From Engraulis encrasicolus (lineage: Eukaryota > Chordata > Actinopteri > Clupeiformes > Engraulidae), in assembly GCF_034702125.1 (NCBI RefSeq), contig NC_085873.1:48661848-48725847 (forward strand): a stretch of DNA of 64,000 nt, written 5' to 3'. The translations under genes and the position numbers were made by a program. The notes beneath the pieces were generated by a model that worked only from the letters and a program-made list of their open reading frames with translations, ran no database searches and was not told the DNA's origin. Positions 45,676 to 58,642 of the stretch are shown here, piece by piece (position 1 is the stretch's first letter; each line of letters opens with the position of its first letter).

Positions 45676-45860
45676 AGGAATAGAGAATCAGGAGACATTG
45701 TACGATATCTCATATTGAGACGGATATCATGGTATCTCAAACAGTGATTCTAAAGAGTGTAAGAGAACATGAGAAACAGGATAGCTGCCAGACATTTTTT
45801 TTTAACTCTGGGATGAGTAAAAAAAAGGCGTTATGCGATATCCCATATAGGAAGAAATTT

Positions 45861-46008
45861 AAGCTATAAGCCACGAGAGGCTGTGGGTTGTGCTCAATTG
45901 ATAACGGCCAAGGGGAGTGGGGCACGACGCGAAGCGGAGTGCCGTAAACGTCCCCTTGGCCGTTATCAATTGAGCACAACCCACTGACTCAAGTGGCTTA
46001 TTGCTTAT
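45861..46008. repeat. Foldback element with CGACGCGAAGCGGAG centre (copy 2)
   Basis: Inverted arms of ~55 bp: GTGGGTTGTGCTCAATTGAT, AACGGCCAAGGGGA, against TCCCCTTGGCCGTT and ATCAATTGAGCACAACCCAC. The centre is similar to the foldback at 16621-16777. Confidence 0.88.
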
Positions 46009-47103
46009 CTGACACTGTTACACTTACACGCTGACCAAATTTCTTTAAAAACGCTTTAATAACAATTAATGTTGCGATTGAGGAAGTGATTGTGGTTACC
46101 CTGGCAACATTAATTGGCGTGCATGCGTGCGTGCGTCGCGCTGCCAGACACACACTCGCAACAAAAAACTCGACAAGGAGGCGATTAGCACCGCAGGAAT
46201 GAAATATCTTGGCAATCACACTGATACCCCAACCACAGATGGTGCAAAGATGTGCTCTTCTTGCAGACTCCCTACCCCAACTGCAAAATATTCTGGACGT
46301 AGCTGCGCTTTGTCTAACTTGGACGCGCATAGAATCTTCAGGTTGAAGTTGTAGGTTTACGCTCGATTGACTACAGCTATCAGCCAATCAGAATCGAGAA
46401 CCGGATCGCACATTGTTAGATACTTGAATAACTCCAACAGTGATCCTGTGTGTGCAAAGGACCATGGGGTATTTGTAGGGTATTTGTCACACGTTTATTT
46501 TTGAAGAATAAAATATCCAAGATTAATTAATAATAGACCTGCAAGCCATTATGTGATATTCCATATAGAAACATCTCCAACAGTGACACCAAAAAGTGCA
46601 AAAGGACAATGGGATATACTTGGACATTTGTTACATGTTTACTTTGGCGTTTGAAGAGTTTAAAAAAAAATCCCGGATGAGTTAAAACAAAAACACCCAC
46701 AAGGCATTACATGACATCCATATAAAAACAGACGTGATACGAATCTTCAAAAGTGTTCTCAAAAAGTGCAAATGAGCATGGGAAATAGAACATTTGTCAA
46801 ATGTTTACATGTTTATATAGGCTTTTGAAGAATGAAAAATCCCAGATGAGTAAAGGAAAGAAAAAAACACATGGCATTATGTGATATGCTGTATAGAAGA
46901 AGACGCTATATCTTTGTCCTGAGGAGCATGGTAAACAGGAATTTTGTCACATTTCTTCTTTTGAAGAATATTTTAAAATAATAAGAGTTAAAAAAACACC
47001 TATGAGGCATTACGTGATATGCCATCTAGAAACAGACATAAGGATCTCTCCAACAGTGATCTGAGGGAGGGCAAAGCATACAGGACACATGCATGGGATA
47101 CAG

Positions 47104-47420
47104 CAGTGGTTCTTAACCTGGGGTGTGGGCACCCCCTGGGGGTGCGCCAGAGATTTCAGGGGGTGCACAGAATTTTGTTTGTGTTGAGGTTGTGACCAAA
47201 ATTCTGCTTCCAAACATTATAATTAAGCCAAATTAAGACCAAACTATAACATGTTTTGATTCCTATGTAAAGTCATTGAAGGTTAGATTAATGTCTAAAC
47301 CAAGAATCATTGTAATGAATCACTTCAATCCTTTTTTAGTGCGTATACACGTGTAGAGGTTTGTGTTGGGGGTGCGCAGCTTGTCTTGAGCACAGGTTAG
47401 GGGGTGCTTCAAAACCACAG
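47104..47420. mobile_element. hAT-type MITE, relative of 19817-20142 in reverse
   Basis: Perfect 8-bp duplication GGATACAG (47096-47103 and 47421-47428). Starts CAGTGGTTCTTAACCTGGGG. Confidence 0.92.
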
Positions 47421-47436
47421 GGATACAGGATATCTT

Positions 47437-47731
47437 GAGTGCATCTTACTATGGGACTTTGCCTCCTCCACTTGCCTCCTCCATTTGCTTCTCGTCATGA
47501 TGACATCACTGACAACAGCATTATATTTCAATATCTTGCAAAAGCTCTATTGTAAAGTCTTTTTCTCATTTGCAATTGGGATGGTGAATGAAAAACAGTC
47601 CCTCAAAAGTTGTTGTGGCCAGGCTGACAGCTGGGAAACTTTATCGTTTTCTCCACGGAGGAGGGGCCAGGAGGCGGGACGAGGAGACAAACACAAGTGG
47701 AGGAGGCAAGGTCACATATTGGGATGCATGC
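47437..47731. mobile_element. MITE family with 3-bp target duplication, copy 5
   Basis: Flanked by CTT; starts GAGTGCATCTTACTATGGGA and ends ATTGGGATGCATGC; internally inverted relative to copies 1-3. Confidence 0.87.
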
Positions 47732-47767
47732 CTTCTCTCCACTAGAGGATGATGGGATACCTCACAG

Positions 47768-48195
47768 CCAGGGCCGGGTTAAGATGGCTTGGGGCCCCTA
47801 GGTTACAGGTTGCTGTGGGCCCCCCCCCAGAGAGCAGATTTCGAGACATATTCACATAGAAAGTGTCATAATTACATGCCAGGAGTTAAGGACAACATGT
47901 CTATCAACTGCACTCAACATGACAGATGATTTTTTCAAAATTGCATATCGACACAATTCTGCATTTAGTTTTTTTTGGCAGGTGAGGGGCCCTAGGCTGC
48001 AGCCATATCTAGCCTGTGGGGCCCCCCTGGCAGGTGGGGGCCCTCTAGGCAGCAGCCATATCTAGCCTGTGGGGCCCCCCTGGCAGGTGGGGGCCCTCTA
48101 GGCAGCAGCCATATCTAGCCTATGGGGGCCTCCTGGCAGGTGGGGGCCCTCTAGGCAGCAGCCATATCTAGCCTGTGTATTAATCCAGCCCTGCT
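47768..48195. repeat. GGGGCCC repeat with ~55-bp minisatellite
   Basis: About four units of AGCCTGTGGGGCCCCCCTGG, CAGGTGGGGGCCCTCTAGGC and AGCAGCCATATCT at 47985-48175, inside a repeat bounded by GGCCGGGTTAAGATGGC and TTAATCCAGCCCTG. Relative of 26110-26320. Confidence 0.85.
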
Positions 48196-48638
48196 CACAG
48201 CAGCAAGCCCCTTATGTATCGAAGAGCACACAGTTTAATAAGACGACAAATCCTGACTCATGCCGGCATTAAGAAGGACAGGAAAGGGTGGAGGTCGAGG
48301 AACGGAATGACTCAAAATAATGGACATCTTTTAAGAAGACTAAACATCTCTTGCCAGGAATATATCTGCAACAACAATTAAAAGAGAACATTGAAAATAT
48401 ATCTAAAAAGAAAGTACTCTATGAAGATATACAGAGTACGGGATAGGAGGACAGGATGCTGGTCTCTCCAAAGGGCCTTTTCTTTTTTGTAAGTTTGTAA
48501 GTTAACTCAACTTGAGAAAGCCTCGAGTTGAGTTAAGCCTTGAGTTGAGTTAACTTACAAACTTAAGGCAGCAGGGCAACTTACCTTTTTACGTTTAACT
48601 GGCTTGCAATGTTTTACAGTGTGCTGTGTGTGTGTTGT

Positions 48639-48666
48639 CTTACCCAGGCTGGTGAGTCCCAGGCCG
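48639..48666 (-). pseudogene. Copy 2 of the bicc1 exon 3 donor edge
   Basis: Same 28-bp block as the copy at 48788, separated from it by ~115 bp of (TG)n. The donor is intact. Confidence 0.9.
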
Positions 48667-48669
48667 TGT

Positions 48670-48899
<230 letters not shown>

Positions 48900-48905
48900 T
48901 CTTAC

Positions 48906-49245
48906 CTAGGCTGGTGAGTCCCAGGCCGGCGGAGGCGAGGATATCCAGCCCCACAGGAGGAGGAGGGCAGCTGAGAGACGGAGGAGGAGGAGGAGGAGGA
49001 GGAGGAGGACCAGAGGGGCTGGTGGTGGGGGTGGGGGTGGTGTTCACGCAGGACGAGGAGGGGGGCGAGGAGCAGGAGGAGAGGGAGGCGTTGGAGGAGG
49101 CGTTGGAGGAGGAGGAGGAGGTGATGGAGGAGGAGGTGATGGAGGAGGAGGAGATGACCACGCCGCTGTTCTCCAGGCCCAGCAGGAAGCGACGCGCCTC
49201 GTACATGTTGAGGGCGTTGCGCTCCACGCTCTTCACAATCACCGA
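48906..49245 (-). CDS. bicc1: bicc1 exon 3 of window: KH-like end and Ser/Pro-rich linker
   Basis: 340 nt, entering in phase 0 and leaving in phase 1. It begins SVIVKSVERNALNMYEAR and RFLLGLENSG, the conserved end of the KH-like region. A lineage-expanded low-complexity stretch follows, a Ser/Asn run and then about ten prolines, encoded by GAG-type trinucleotide runs on the plus strand at 48952-49160. It ends in the conserved GLDILASAGLGLTSLG. The acceptor is CTATCAG and the donor CTAG|GTAAGA. The human protein is much shorter in the low-complexity part, so the expansion is probably recent. Two copies of the donor end lie just downstream, embedded in (GT)n. Confidence 0.93.
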
Positions 49246-49253
49246 CTGATAGG

Positions 49254-49490
49254 AGGAGGCACACACATGCACAGACACACACACACATGCATGCATGCAT
49301 GCATGCATGAACACAAACACACACACATGCATGCACACATGTGCATGGACACACACATGCACCCATGCGCATGCGCACACACACACACACACACACATGC
49401 AGGTACGCATGCACACGCCCACATGCATGCATACACACACACACACACACACACATACACATGCACACGCACACACACACACACACAAAC

Positions 49491-49563
<73 letters not shown>
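49254..49563. repeat. (CA)n with CATG tetramers
   Basis: ACACAC interspersed with GCATGCATGCATGCAT blocks at the left, pure CA at the right. Confidence 0.96.
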
Positions 49564-49566
<3 letters not shown>

Positions 49567-49895
49567 ACAATATAGTTTATACAATATAGCTCCTTACATA
49601 GTTATAATANCACATTACATACTACAGTAATTCTAATAGTTTGATATAAACATAACCTTGTAACAGAGGTGGGAAAACTCAGACCCGGGGGCCACATGTG
49701 GCCCGCTGAGCCATTTCATCTGGACCGCAGAGCCTTCACAAAGCGACTTTTAAATCCAAAGTACCATACTCACATCTAACACAGCTAAGGGTCTTGCAAG
49801 TGTGAGATTAATCAAGGTCACATTTAAACATTATTGTGCAGAAGTGAAATCACCAACACATTGCCCGTGCACATTGCAGTATTTCTAAATGAAGT

Positions 49896-50030
49896 ATTTT
49901 TTGGGGGTCTTTTTGGCCTTTATTATTATAGGACAGTGTGAGAGTAGACAGGAAATAACTGGGAGAGAGAGACGGGGTAGGGTCGGGACACGACCCCGAC
50001 TGGACTCAAAACCAGGGTCCCCGGGGGTAC
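49896..50030 (-). mobile_element. SINE family A-like fragment, head truncated
   Basis: On the minus strand GGGGACCCTGGTTTTGAGTC, then CCCTACCCCGTCTCTCTCTC and CTGTCCTATAATAATAAAGG. Nested in a larger repeat bounded near 49662 and 50300. Confidence 0.78.
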
Positions 50031-50399
50031 AAATATCAAGACAAGAAACTTCTGGTGATTCACAGTAGGTTAGTGAAAATTAAACTGTAGGGAGGCCTGT
50101 TGATAAAGAATATAAAATATTTAAAAAATGTATTTTATCATTATTTCTTTTCTGAGAGGATTGATTCTTTGGGCCAGTTCAAATGGTGAGGTGCAGAGAG
50201 GTGGAGGGCCGGTCAAAGGGGCGTGGCGGGCCGCATCCGGCCCCCGGGCCTTAGTTTGGGGACCCCTGTTCTACACCAATGAGGCCCTCGGGTTCAAATA
50301 ATTGCTCACCCCTGCTCTGTAAGCTACAGTGTTTAACTCCTTAGCCACTAGAGGGGGCAAGACTTTGATTTTTTTAGTTTTGAACCTGTTCAGCTTATC

Positions 50400-50709
50400 A
50401 GGGGTGGGGAGCCTTTTTCATTCGAGGGGCCACTTCAAATTCATCTGAGGGCCGTAATATGAATACAAACCAGGATTTCCCCCTGCACTTTAGGACTATA
50501 TTGAAGGCAGCCACCTTTATAACAGACCCCACTTTCTCTAGGTCCACTGAATATAACTTAATTGTATTGCAAATGTATTTTCTAAGATTCCTTTACAAAA
50601 TATGTCATATTTCATGTGAAGCAGCGTAACATTAAAATTATATCGGGAGCCGAATAAAACCGCCTCTAGGGCCACAAACGGCCCTCGAGACATAGGTAAC
50701 CCACCCCTG
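50400..50709. repeat. Dispersed repeat GGGGTGGGGAGCC (copy 2)
   Basis: Ends AGGGGTGGGGAGCC and GGTAACCCACCCCTGA; matches 14969-15300 over most of its length. Confidence 0.7.
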
Positions 50710-51065
50710 AGCTAATACATCTACAGTATGTACACAGTAAAAATACTAGTGTTACTACTAGTTGGTTATTTTGCATTTTCTTACACACTGTTCCACACGA
50801 TTTTGAGGGGGCCTCGGCCACGGCAGACATGCCCAAACCTTTTTCTCAGACCCAGACCCTGTGTGTGGGCAACCCACAGCATAGATCGATTACCGGACCG
50901 GGCCGACGTGGATTTATGTCAGCGCCCGTTTGATTACAGGCCTGTTGTTTTACAAAATGGTCATCTCTCGTCTCTCTCTCTTTAAGCTTTCCCAAGATGC
51001 CTTTGGGCTATTGTGTGGTGTCCGTCCTGTGCTTCGAAGCGGGGCTTAAGAGACCACAGACACAA

Positions 51066-51210
<145 letters not shown>

Positions 51211-51459
51211 CAGAATGAGGTTTGAAAACCACAGAGGGAACTACACGCAATCCAGCTCTGCCATGTGGTATGAGACATATAAGAGGTCTGTGGCTTTGTG
51301 TGCCTATGTGTGTGTATGTGTGTGTGTGTGCATGCATGCGTGCATGTGTGTGTGCGCGTATACAGCTCGACTGTATGTACTATCGTGTTTTCATGTGGTG
51401 GACTCGGTAGACTGGAAGACTAGGGTGAAGGCATGTGTATTGTTTAAGTGTGTGTGTGT

Positions 51460-51838
51460 TAGGGCTGTGCAATATATCATATTCATATTGTGATGTCAAT
51501 ATTGCTATAAAACAATATCAAATTTCACAATATCGATTTGCAACAATATTTTTGTCATTTGTCTATACTGCCAAAAGGTAGGTTACGCTAAGCGCAATGC
51601 ATTCCCCTCCACTTGAGCCATTGCGAGCACAAAGCAGACTTGCTACCCAACACTCATGCAGAACGCCAATGTGTGTTTCTCTATGGCCCTCCACTCACAC
51701 TGCTGAAGGGAGGGAAGATTGTGAATTGTTTAGCACAATTAATTTGTCTTTAAAAGGAATATCGTCTAAAAATATTGTGATGTCAATATTGACTGAAATA
51801 ATCGTGATATTGATTTTTCTCATAATCGAGCAGCCCTA
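51460..51838. mobile_element. hAT-type element, TAGGGCTGTGCAATAT
   Basis: Ends TAGGGCTGTGCAATATATC and ATAATCGAGCAGCCCTA; flanks GTGTGTGT and GTGTGAGT (7 of 8). Internal AATATTG/CAATATT repeats. Resembles 60779-61097. Confidence 0.82.
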
Positions 51839-51850
51839 GTGTGAGTCCAC

Positions 51851-52056
51851 CAGGTTTGTACGAAATTCCGAATGGAAAGAATTTGAATTCACAGTAATGC
51901 CATAATACGAACACTAGGTGGTGTCATTACCTTGAATTTCTTTGAGTTTAATCTACACCACCCACTGAAAGTACATAGAACACCACCACCTAGTGTTCGT
52001 ATTATGGCATTGTTTTGAACTGAAAATCTTTCAATTCTGAATTTCGTACAAGCCTG
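51851..52056. mobile_element. 206-bp palindromic MITE, copy 1
   Basis: Ends CAGGTTTGTACGAAATTC and GAATTTCGTACAAGCCTG; flanks GAGTCCAC and GTGTCCAC (7 of 8). Two inner GAACACTAGGTGGTG blocks are inverted. Same length as copy 2 (61529-61734), with its middle inverted relative to it. Confidence 0.92.
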
Positions 52057-52276
52057 GTGTCCACACACAGTATACTGTATGTATGCATGTGTAGCGTGTT
52101 TGAGAGTGGGTAAAATGTTAATGTTTGAATGTTTGAATGTTATAAATGTAGCAAAACATTTGGACAGACTCAGCGCCCAAACGGACCAATCATGTGAGTG
52201 TGGCTAGATGGCTCATTCTACACTGATGTGTTTTCCAGCTAAGCTGCTGAGTGAATAATGAATGTTGGTATGGTTT

Positions 52277-52480
<204 letters not shown>

Positions 52481-52763
52481 GCACGTGTTTTTTCTACCTA
52501 TATGCGTGTATGCTATATAAGCACACTGTATGTTCTGTGTGTGTGTACAAGGGTTTATATGCATGGGTTTATACAGTTTGAGTCTCTTTATGTGTGTATA
52601 TGTAGTGTTATACACACAGACATATATGATGGATTTCTTGGGTTTGGGTGATGAACACTGTGTGTGTGTGTATGTGTGTGTTTGTGTGCGTGTGTGCGTG
52701 CGTGTGTTTGTGTGTGTGTTAAGGTGAGGATGTGTGTGTGTGTGTGTATGCGTAGTATAGTAG

Positions 52764-53140
52764 TTACCTTGCTGGGCTGTTTGGGTTTGTAATAGTAATA
52801 GTAATAGTAGTAGTTATTACCTTGCTGGGCTGTTTGGGTTTGTAATAGTAATAGTAGTAGTTATTACCTTGCTGGGCTGTTTGGGTTTGTAATAGTAACA
52901 GTAATCGTAATCGTAATAGTAATAGTAATAGTAGTAATAGTAGTAGTAGTAGCAGTCATTACCTTGCTGGGCTGTTTGGGTTTGTAATAGTAATAGTAGT
53001 AATAGTAATAGTAATAGTAATAGTAATAGTAGTAATAGTAGTAGTTATTACCTTGCTGGGCTGTTTGGGTTTGTAATAGTAATAGTAATAGTAATAGTAA
53101 TAGTAATAGTTGTTACCTTGCTGGGCTGTTTGGGTTTGTA
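52764..53140 (-). pseudogene. Six tandem copies of the bicc1 exon 2 donor edge in (TAATAG)n
   Basis: The 28-nt block TTACCTTGCTGGGCTGTTTG plus GGTTTG recurs near 52764, 52816, 52864, 52959, 53046 and 53112, each separated by (TAATAG)n. On the sense strand each is the end of exon 2 (KPKQPSK) followed by an intact GTAA donor. The true exon edge is at 53230. Confidence 0.92.
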
Positions 53141-53229
53141 ATAGTAATAGTAATAGTAATAGTAATAATAGTAATAGTAATAGTAATAGTAATAGTAATA
53201 GTAGTAATAGTAATAGTAGTAGTCTTTAC

Positions 53230-53361
53230 CTTGCTGGGCTGTTTGGGTTTGGGCTTGACGCTGATGAAGACGTCCAGCTGCTCCATGAGAGTGGTTATGA
53301 ACTGGGGGTCCACCTCGATGTCCTCCTTGATGTCAAACATCAGCACCAGCGGTAGACAACC
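53230..53361 (-). CDS. bicc1: bicc1 exon 2 of window: post-KH exon
   Basis: 132 nt, phase 0/0, 44 codons. The peptide starts [18 protein letters not shown], passes through [20 protein letters not shown] and ends in QPSK. The acceptor reads CTGCAG directly after a (GT)n/(GTGC)n tract; the donor is AAG|GTAAAG. This block lies just C-terminal of the last GXXG KH motif and is strongly conserved in BICC1 proteins. Both edges are copied into the introns: six donor-side copies at 52764-53140 and one acceptor-side copy at 53506-53532. Confidence 0.95.
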
Positions 53362-53370
53362 CTGCAGGAC

Positions 53371-53504
<134 letters not shown>

Positions 53505-53505
53505 A

Positions 53506-53532
53506 TCAGCACCAGCGGTAGACAACCCTGCA
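53506..53532 (-). pseudogene. Copy of the bicc1 exon 2 acceptor edge
   Basis: Repeats the first ~24 exon bases (CATCAGCACCAGCGGTAGAC on the plus strand) and TGCA of the acceptor, on the far side of a (CA)n/(CGCA)n tract. Here the acceptor reads TGTGCAG in place of CCTGCAG. Confidence 0.85.
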
Positions 53533-53950
53533 CAACATTTTCAAATACCGAGGTCAAATATTGCACGCTGTGTATTGCATACATGTGTCTAGGTAGCCTA
53601 TGTGAAAAATACTGTTAGCTAGGGGGTTGGGGTTAGTTGATGGAAAGACTAAGCAGTTTATGAATGATTCAATCTGTTATTATTGATGGTTGCACAATTA
53701 AGTTACACCATTTAAAACCAAAAGCACTCAGAGAGCGCAGACCTCCGCCAAGGAAGCTGCTTGATACATTTGACTATGTTACACCCTAAGTCTTTCTGCC
53801 TTGTTGTTGTGGTGTTCCCGCAATTCAATTTCTGGTCACTAGGAGGCGTCTAGATGGTGAAGAGTCTTTTAAAAAGTCCTGGTTCCGGTTCGTGATCCGG
53901 ATCACCAACAGCATTTAATCACTTGTTCCTTGGGTCATTATTAACTAACC

Positions 53951-54268
53951 CAGTGTTTCTCAACAGGGGTGCCGCGGAAACGTGGCTGATAAATAAAATT
54001 ATGTAACATAATACATATTTGTCTAAATTGATAAGTTAATGCTAGTCAGTGGAATCTTTCATCTGCCATTTACGCACAATAAAGTATAGGTCGCCCCTGT
54101 CAGCTGCAACTTCGAACGTAGGTCGTGTGACGTTTCCAAATGTTTTACTTTTCTAAGCTTGTGTGGTATCGGATGCGATGCCATGTACCGGCTTGTTGGT
54201 TTGGGGTGCCTTGAAATTTTTCATGAATTGAAAGGGTGCCTTGCCTTAAAAAAGGTTGAGAAACACTG
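53951..54268. mobile_element. hAT-type MITE, CAGTGTTTCTCAACAGG family, copy 2
   Basis: Perfect 8-bp duplication AACTAACC (53943-53950 and 54269-54276). Nested inside an older repeat that spans about 53720-54415 (GCAGACCTCCGCCAAGGAAG ... (CAGA)n ... CCTTGGCAGGGGT). Confidence 0.95.
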
Positions 54269-54814
54269 AACTAACCCACAAAGTTTCGTTGAATTCCGTT
54301 GATTAGTTTTTGAGTTATGCTCCTGAGAGACAGACAGACAAACAAACAAACAGACAGACAGACAGACGGACAGACAAACCAACGCGACCAAAAACATTAC
54401 CTCCTTGGCAGGGGTAAAAAACCCATTTACGGTTTATAGTAAATCGCAAGAAACCACAGGCGTGCATAGGTAGGAATGAGTTAATGCTAAGGTACCTGCC
54501 TCTTTACTTTAATGGTCAATAATTGCTCTTTTGAAAGATTTTTTGACACAATGTACTCAACATCATATAATAATAATGTTTAACCCATTGATGCATAAAA
54601 CACCTGAAAAAAAGCCTGCTAATTGCTTGAGCCATTTTTTGGAAAGACACTGTCAGCCTATAATAACCTAAATATCTCAGCCTCTGAAGCACATAAAAAC
54701 ATCAAACAAATTGTATTTGGGTTGGGTAGAGAATTGTGTACACAGTACTGATTCACAAAAGTCAAGGCTGAGAACTTTCTCAAGGCTGCGAATTTATTTA
54801 GAATTCATTAACTT

Positions 54815-55005
54815 AGGCCCTGCCGTGGCCAACCGGTAGGGCACTCATCTGCCATGCGGCTGACCCCGGTTCGATTCCTGGCCCGGGTCATTTGCCGACC
54901 CCTCCCCATCTCTCTCCCCATTTGCTTCCTGTCCACCTCTCACTCTGTCCTGTCATCAATAAAGTGAGAAGACCCCAAAAAAAATCTTAAAAAAAAAAAA
55001 AAGAT
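54815..55005 (+). mobile_element. SINE family A-like with 11-bp target duplication
   Basis: Perfect duplication TTCATTAACTT (54804-54814 and 55006-55016). Head GGCCCTGCCGTGGCCAACCG, box B GGTTCGATTCC, and a tail with CAATAAAGTGAGAAGACCCC and poly(A). Confidence 0.95.
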
Positions 55006-55251
55006 TTCATTAACTTGGTACGCTAGTTCTGAAATATGAGTGATACGGTTTACAAATTAGTGTCATATATATATATATATAACTTCCTTGCGTGTATACA
55101 GTCGCCAAAAGCCTGGAAGGTGGTGACAGAATGGTACAGCAAGCCAAACTTACATGGCAGCTGCACGGCTAACTGACAGCCTTTTGGAGAGGAAAAGAGA
55201 AGAGAGATGAGAGTGTCCAGCCTGCATTTCATTATGAATACATTCAGGGGC

Positions 55252-55555
55252 AGGTCTAGCCATTTTGGGGCCCTAGGCGAAATATAAACATGGGGCCCTC
55301 AAAAGCCATTCTTTAAAGACATCACCAATTGGAATGGAAGGAGAGGGAGAGTGCTATTTTAGTGTTTCGTCTCATATCTCGTCTCATATCTCTTCATCTA
55401 ATATACATAAGTGACAAATTAAGATTAAGCCTACTTTTTTGTGTGTGTGTATATCACGACTGGTGCGACAGTTGGGGCCCCAATGGAAGGCAGATTTGTT
55501 CGGGGGGCCCAAGGCTATTGCCTAGGTTTGCCTAATGTTCAGTCCGCCTCTCAAT
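55252..55555. repeat. Dispersed repeat, GGGGCCCTAGGC family (copy 2)
   Basis: Matches 1040-1335; ends GGGGCAGGTCTAGCC and AGTCCGCCTCTC. Confidence 0.7.
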
Positions 55556-55835
55556 CCATTTGCCTTCAGATTATTCCCGTGGTGAGAGTGCGGTGGGTAC
55601 GATGGCCCTCACAATGGCAACCGTGTGTTGGTGGAGTGCAGACGCCTCTTTCTTTTCTTCCTTCATCTATCACGTTTTCATTCCGCTGCTTGGCTCTCCA
55701 TCACTTCATCCATCTGTCTGTTTTTCTCTAACACATACATTTACATGAACTGTCACTTCATCCATCTGTCTGTTTTTCTCTAACACATACATTTACATGA
55801 ACTTTCTTGGTCTCTTGCTTCCCCTCTTTGAATGT

Positions 55836-56055
<220 letters not shown>

Positions 56056-56138
56056 ACCTTCGATCATGTTTGAGCATTCAACACTTCCAACTCAATGGTC
56101 TCTAGCTCCTGCTTCCTTCTCTGCTCGGTCTTTGTGCG

Positions 56139-56661
<523 letters not shown>

Positions 56662-56855
56662 TCTCCCATAACCCCACTGGCTGCTCCTGCTGGCTCAAGA
56701 CCAGGGGGGCTGAGGGGAGGAGACCACCAGAAGTAGCTCGCTTTTATAATGGCCTAAGGCTGGAATGTAGAAAGGAGGATGAGAAGAGAGAAAGAAGAGG
56801 ACGGAGAGGGAGAAGGAGAAGGAGAGAGGAGATGGACAGGGCCGCCAAAACTAGC

Positions 56856-56988
56856 CAGGGGTGGATTTCTCGAAAGCGTAGTTGTTAGCCAGCTAGCAAC
56901 TTGGGTAGTTGTCAATGGAAAATTGCATTGGAAACAACAAAGTAGCTAGCGATGTTAGCAACTATCGTTTTGAGAAACACATCCCAGC
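56856..56988. mobile_element. Short repeat with TTAGCAACTAT (copy 2)
   Basis: Relative of 5287-5410; ends GGGGTGGATTTCTCGAAAGC and GTTTTGAGAAACACATCCC are inverted. Confidence 0.7.
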
Positions 56989-57239
56989 TTTGTTATGGCC
57001 CCTGGCCACAATGCAGATTGGAGGATGAGGAGAGAGAACAGAGAGGGGAGAGAACAGAGAGGAGGTGAGGAGAGGAAACAAGGTGAGGAGAGGAGAGAGG
57101 ATGTGAAGCGAAAGAGGAAAGGAGAATGAAAAAAAGATGCGGTAACGCTGTTTACGTGGTAAAAATGACGCACTCTCGGGTGTAATTCTTGCAGGTTTAA
57201 TCTACTGGGTTAGCATGACAGACAGACGTTTCGGCCTAA

Positions 57240-57530
57240 CGGAAGGGACACATAGGATGCGAAGCAAGCGAAGCGAAGAGAGGCAAAATCCAAGCGTCAT
57301 CAGGTCGTCGCGGCGAATCAAATGGAATGGAACAGTTATGTTGTTGATTTGATTGGGCCGCGGCAGGCGAATTCGCTCCTCATTTGCATAACATTAAACT
57401 TTCTTTAATAATTTTGCTTCGCTTCGCCCCTGTTCGCTTGCTTTCGCTTGCCATCGCTTGCCTTCGCCTCTCTCATAGGAATGAATGGCAAAGTTCGCAA
57501 ATTCGCGTGTATGTGTCCCTACCGTAAGTC
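57240..57530. mobile_element. Element with GCGAAGCGAAG ends
   Basis: Starts AGGGACACATAGGATGCGAA and ends TTCGCGTGTATGTGTCCCT, an inverted pair about 290 bp apart, with GCGAAGC and GCTTCGC repeats inside. Non-coding. Confidence 0.75.
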
Positions 57531-57649
57531 TTCTTCAGCATCTTTATGGAGGTGACGGTGGACAGGGTAAAAAAAAAACCATCCAGCTAAGGGCCTGAGC
57601 CAGCATTGCAGTAGGAGGAGATGGATATGTCAGGAGGAGAGAAGAGGAG

Positions 57650-58190
57650 ACGCGAGGAGGAACAAATACAGGAGAAAAAGAAGAAAAAGAGGTGGGGTGA
57701 AGAGGAGAAAGGAGGTGAGAGAGGGGACAGCGGACATAGTTTGTAGGGAGCTTGCAAGCTTTTCTTATGGCCTAAGGTCAGAATGCAGAAGAGAGCACTG
57801 AGGATGGAAGAGGATGGAGGAGAAGAGAAGAGAAGAGAAGAGAACAGAACAGAAGAGAAGAGAAGAGAAGAACAGAACAGAACAGAAGGTGAAGAGAAGA
57901 GAAGAGAAGAGAAGAGAAGAGAAGAGAAGAGAAGAGAAGAGAAGAGAAGAGAAGAGAAGAGAAGAGAAAAAGAGAAGAGAATAGAAAAGAAGAGTACAGA
58001 ACAGAAGGTGAAGAAGAGAGGAAAATAGAAGGAGAGAGAAGAGAACAGAACAGAAGGTGAAGAGAAGAGAAGAGGAGGAGAGAAGAGAAGAGAAGAGAAC
58101 ATAAGAGAACAGAACAGAACAGAACAGTACAGAACAGAACAGAAAGTGAAGAAGAGAAGGAGAGAGAAGAGAAGAGAAGATGAGAGGGCC
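57650..58190. repeat. GA-rich array, (GAAGA)n and (CAGAA)n
   Basis: Core 57825-57968 is pure AGAGA/GAAGA; related units extend to 58190 with internal repeats of ACAGAAGGTGAAGAGAA. Confidence 0.95.
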
Positions 58191-58642
58191 TTCGGGGAGC
58201 ATCACAAAGACATGAGATGGAGTGGAGAGACATCAAGGAAGGTCACAGCAGGCCGAACAAATGAATGGGTGGAGTGGGTGGAGGAGAGGAGAATAGAGAG
58301 AATGAAAACAGATGGGTGGAGTGGAGTGGGTGGAGGAGAGGAAGAGAGAGAGGATGAAAGCAGACATCATATGAGACTACTAGATACAATCTGTGGTATT
58401 GTCCCTCCACGCTTTCCCCCAATGACATAAGCTCCTGAGAGGACAATGGACAGAAACAGGGAGGAGGAGAAAAGAGAGGACATGGTGGGAAAAAAGGAAG
58501 CGAGGAGAGAAAGGAGGAGATGTAAAAAGGAAAAGACAGAGGAGAAAAAGAGGAGAAGAGAGGAGAGAAAGAGAAAGAGACGAGGAGTAGATAGATGATA
58601 GGGAAGGGAAGAGAAGACACAAGGTCAAGGAAAGATAGAGGC

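Noticed and set aside
49610..49610. Ambiguous base
   Set aside because: A single N in AT-rich sequence, a sequencing or assembly uncertainty only.
57587..58236. Leu/Ser-Phe-rich frames of 150-170 codons
   Set aside because: They are translations of (GAAGA)n-type repeat.
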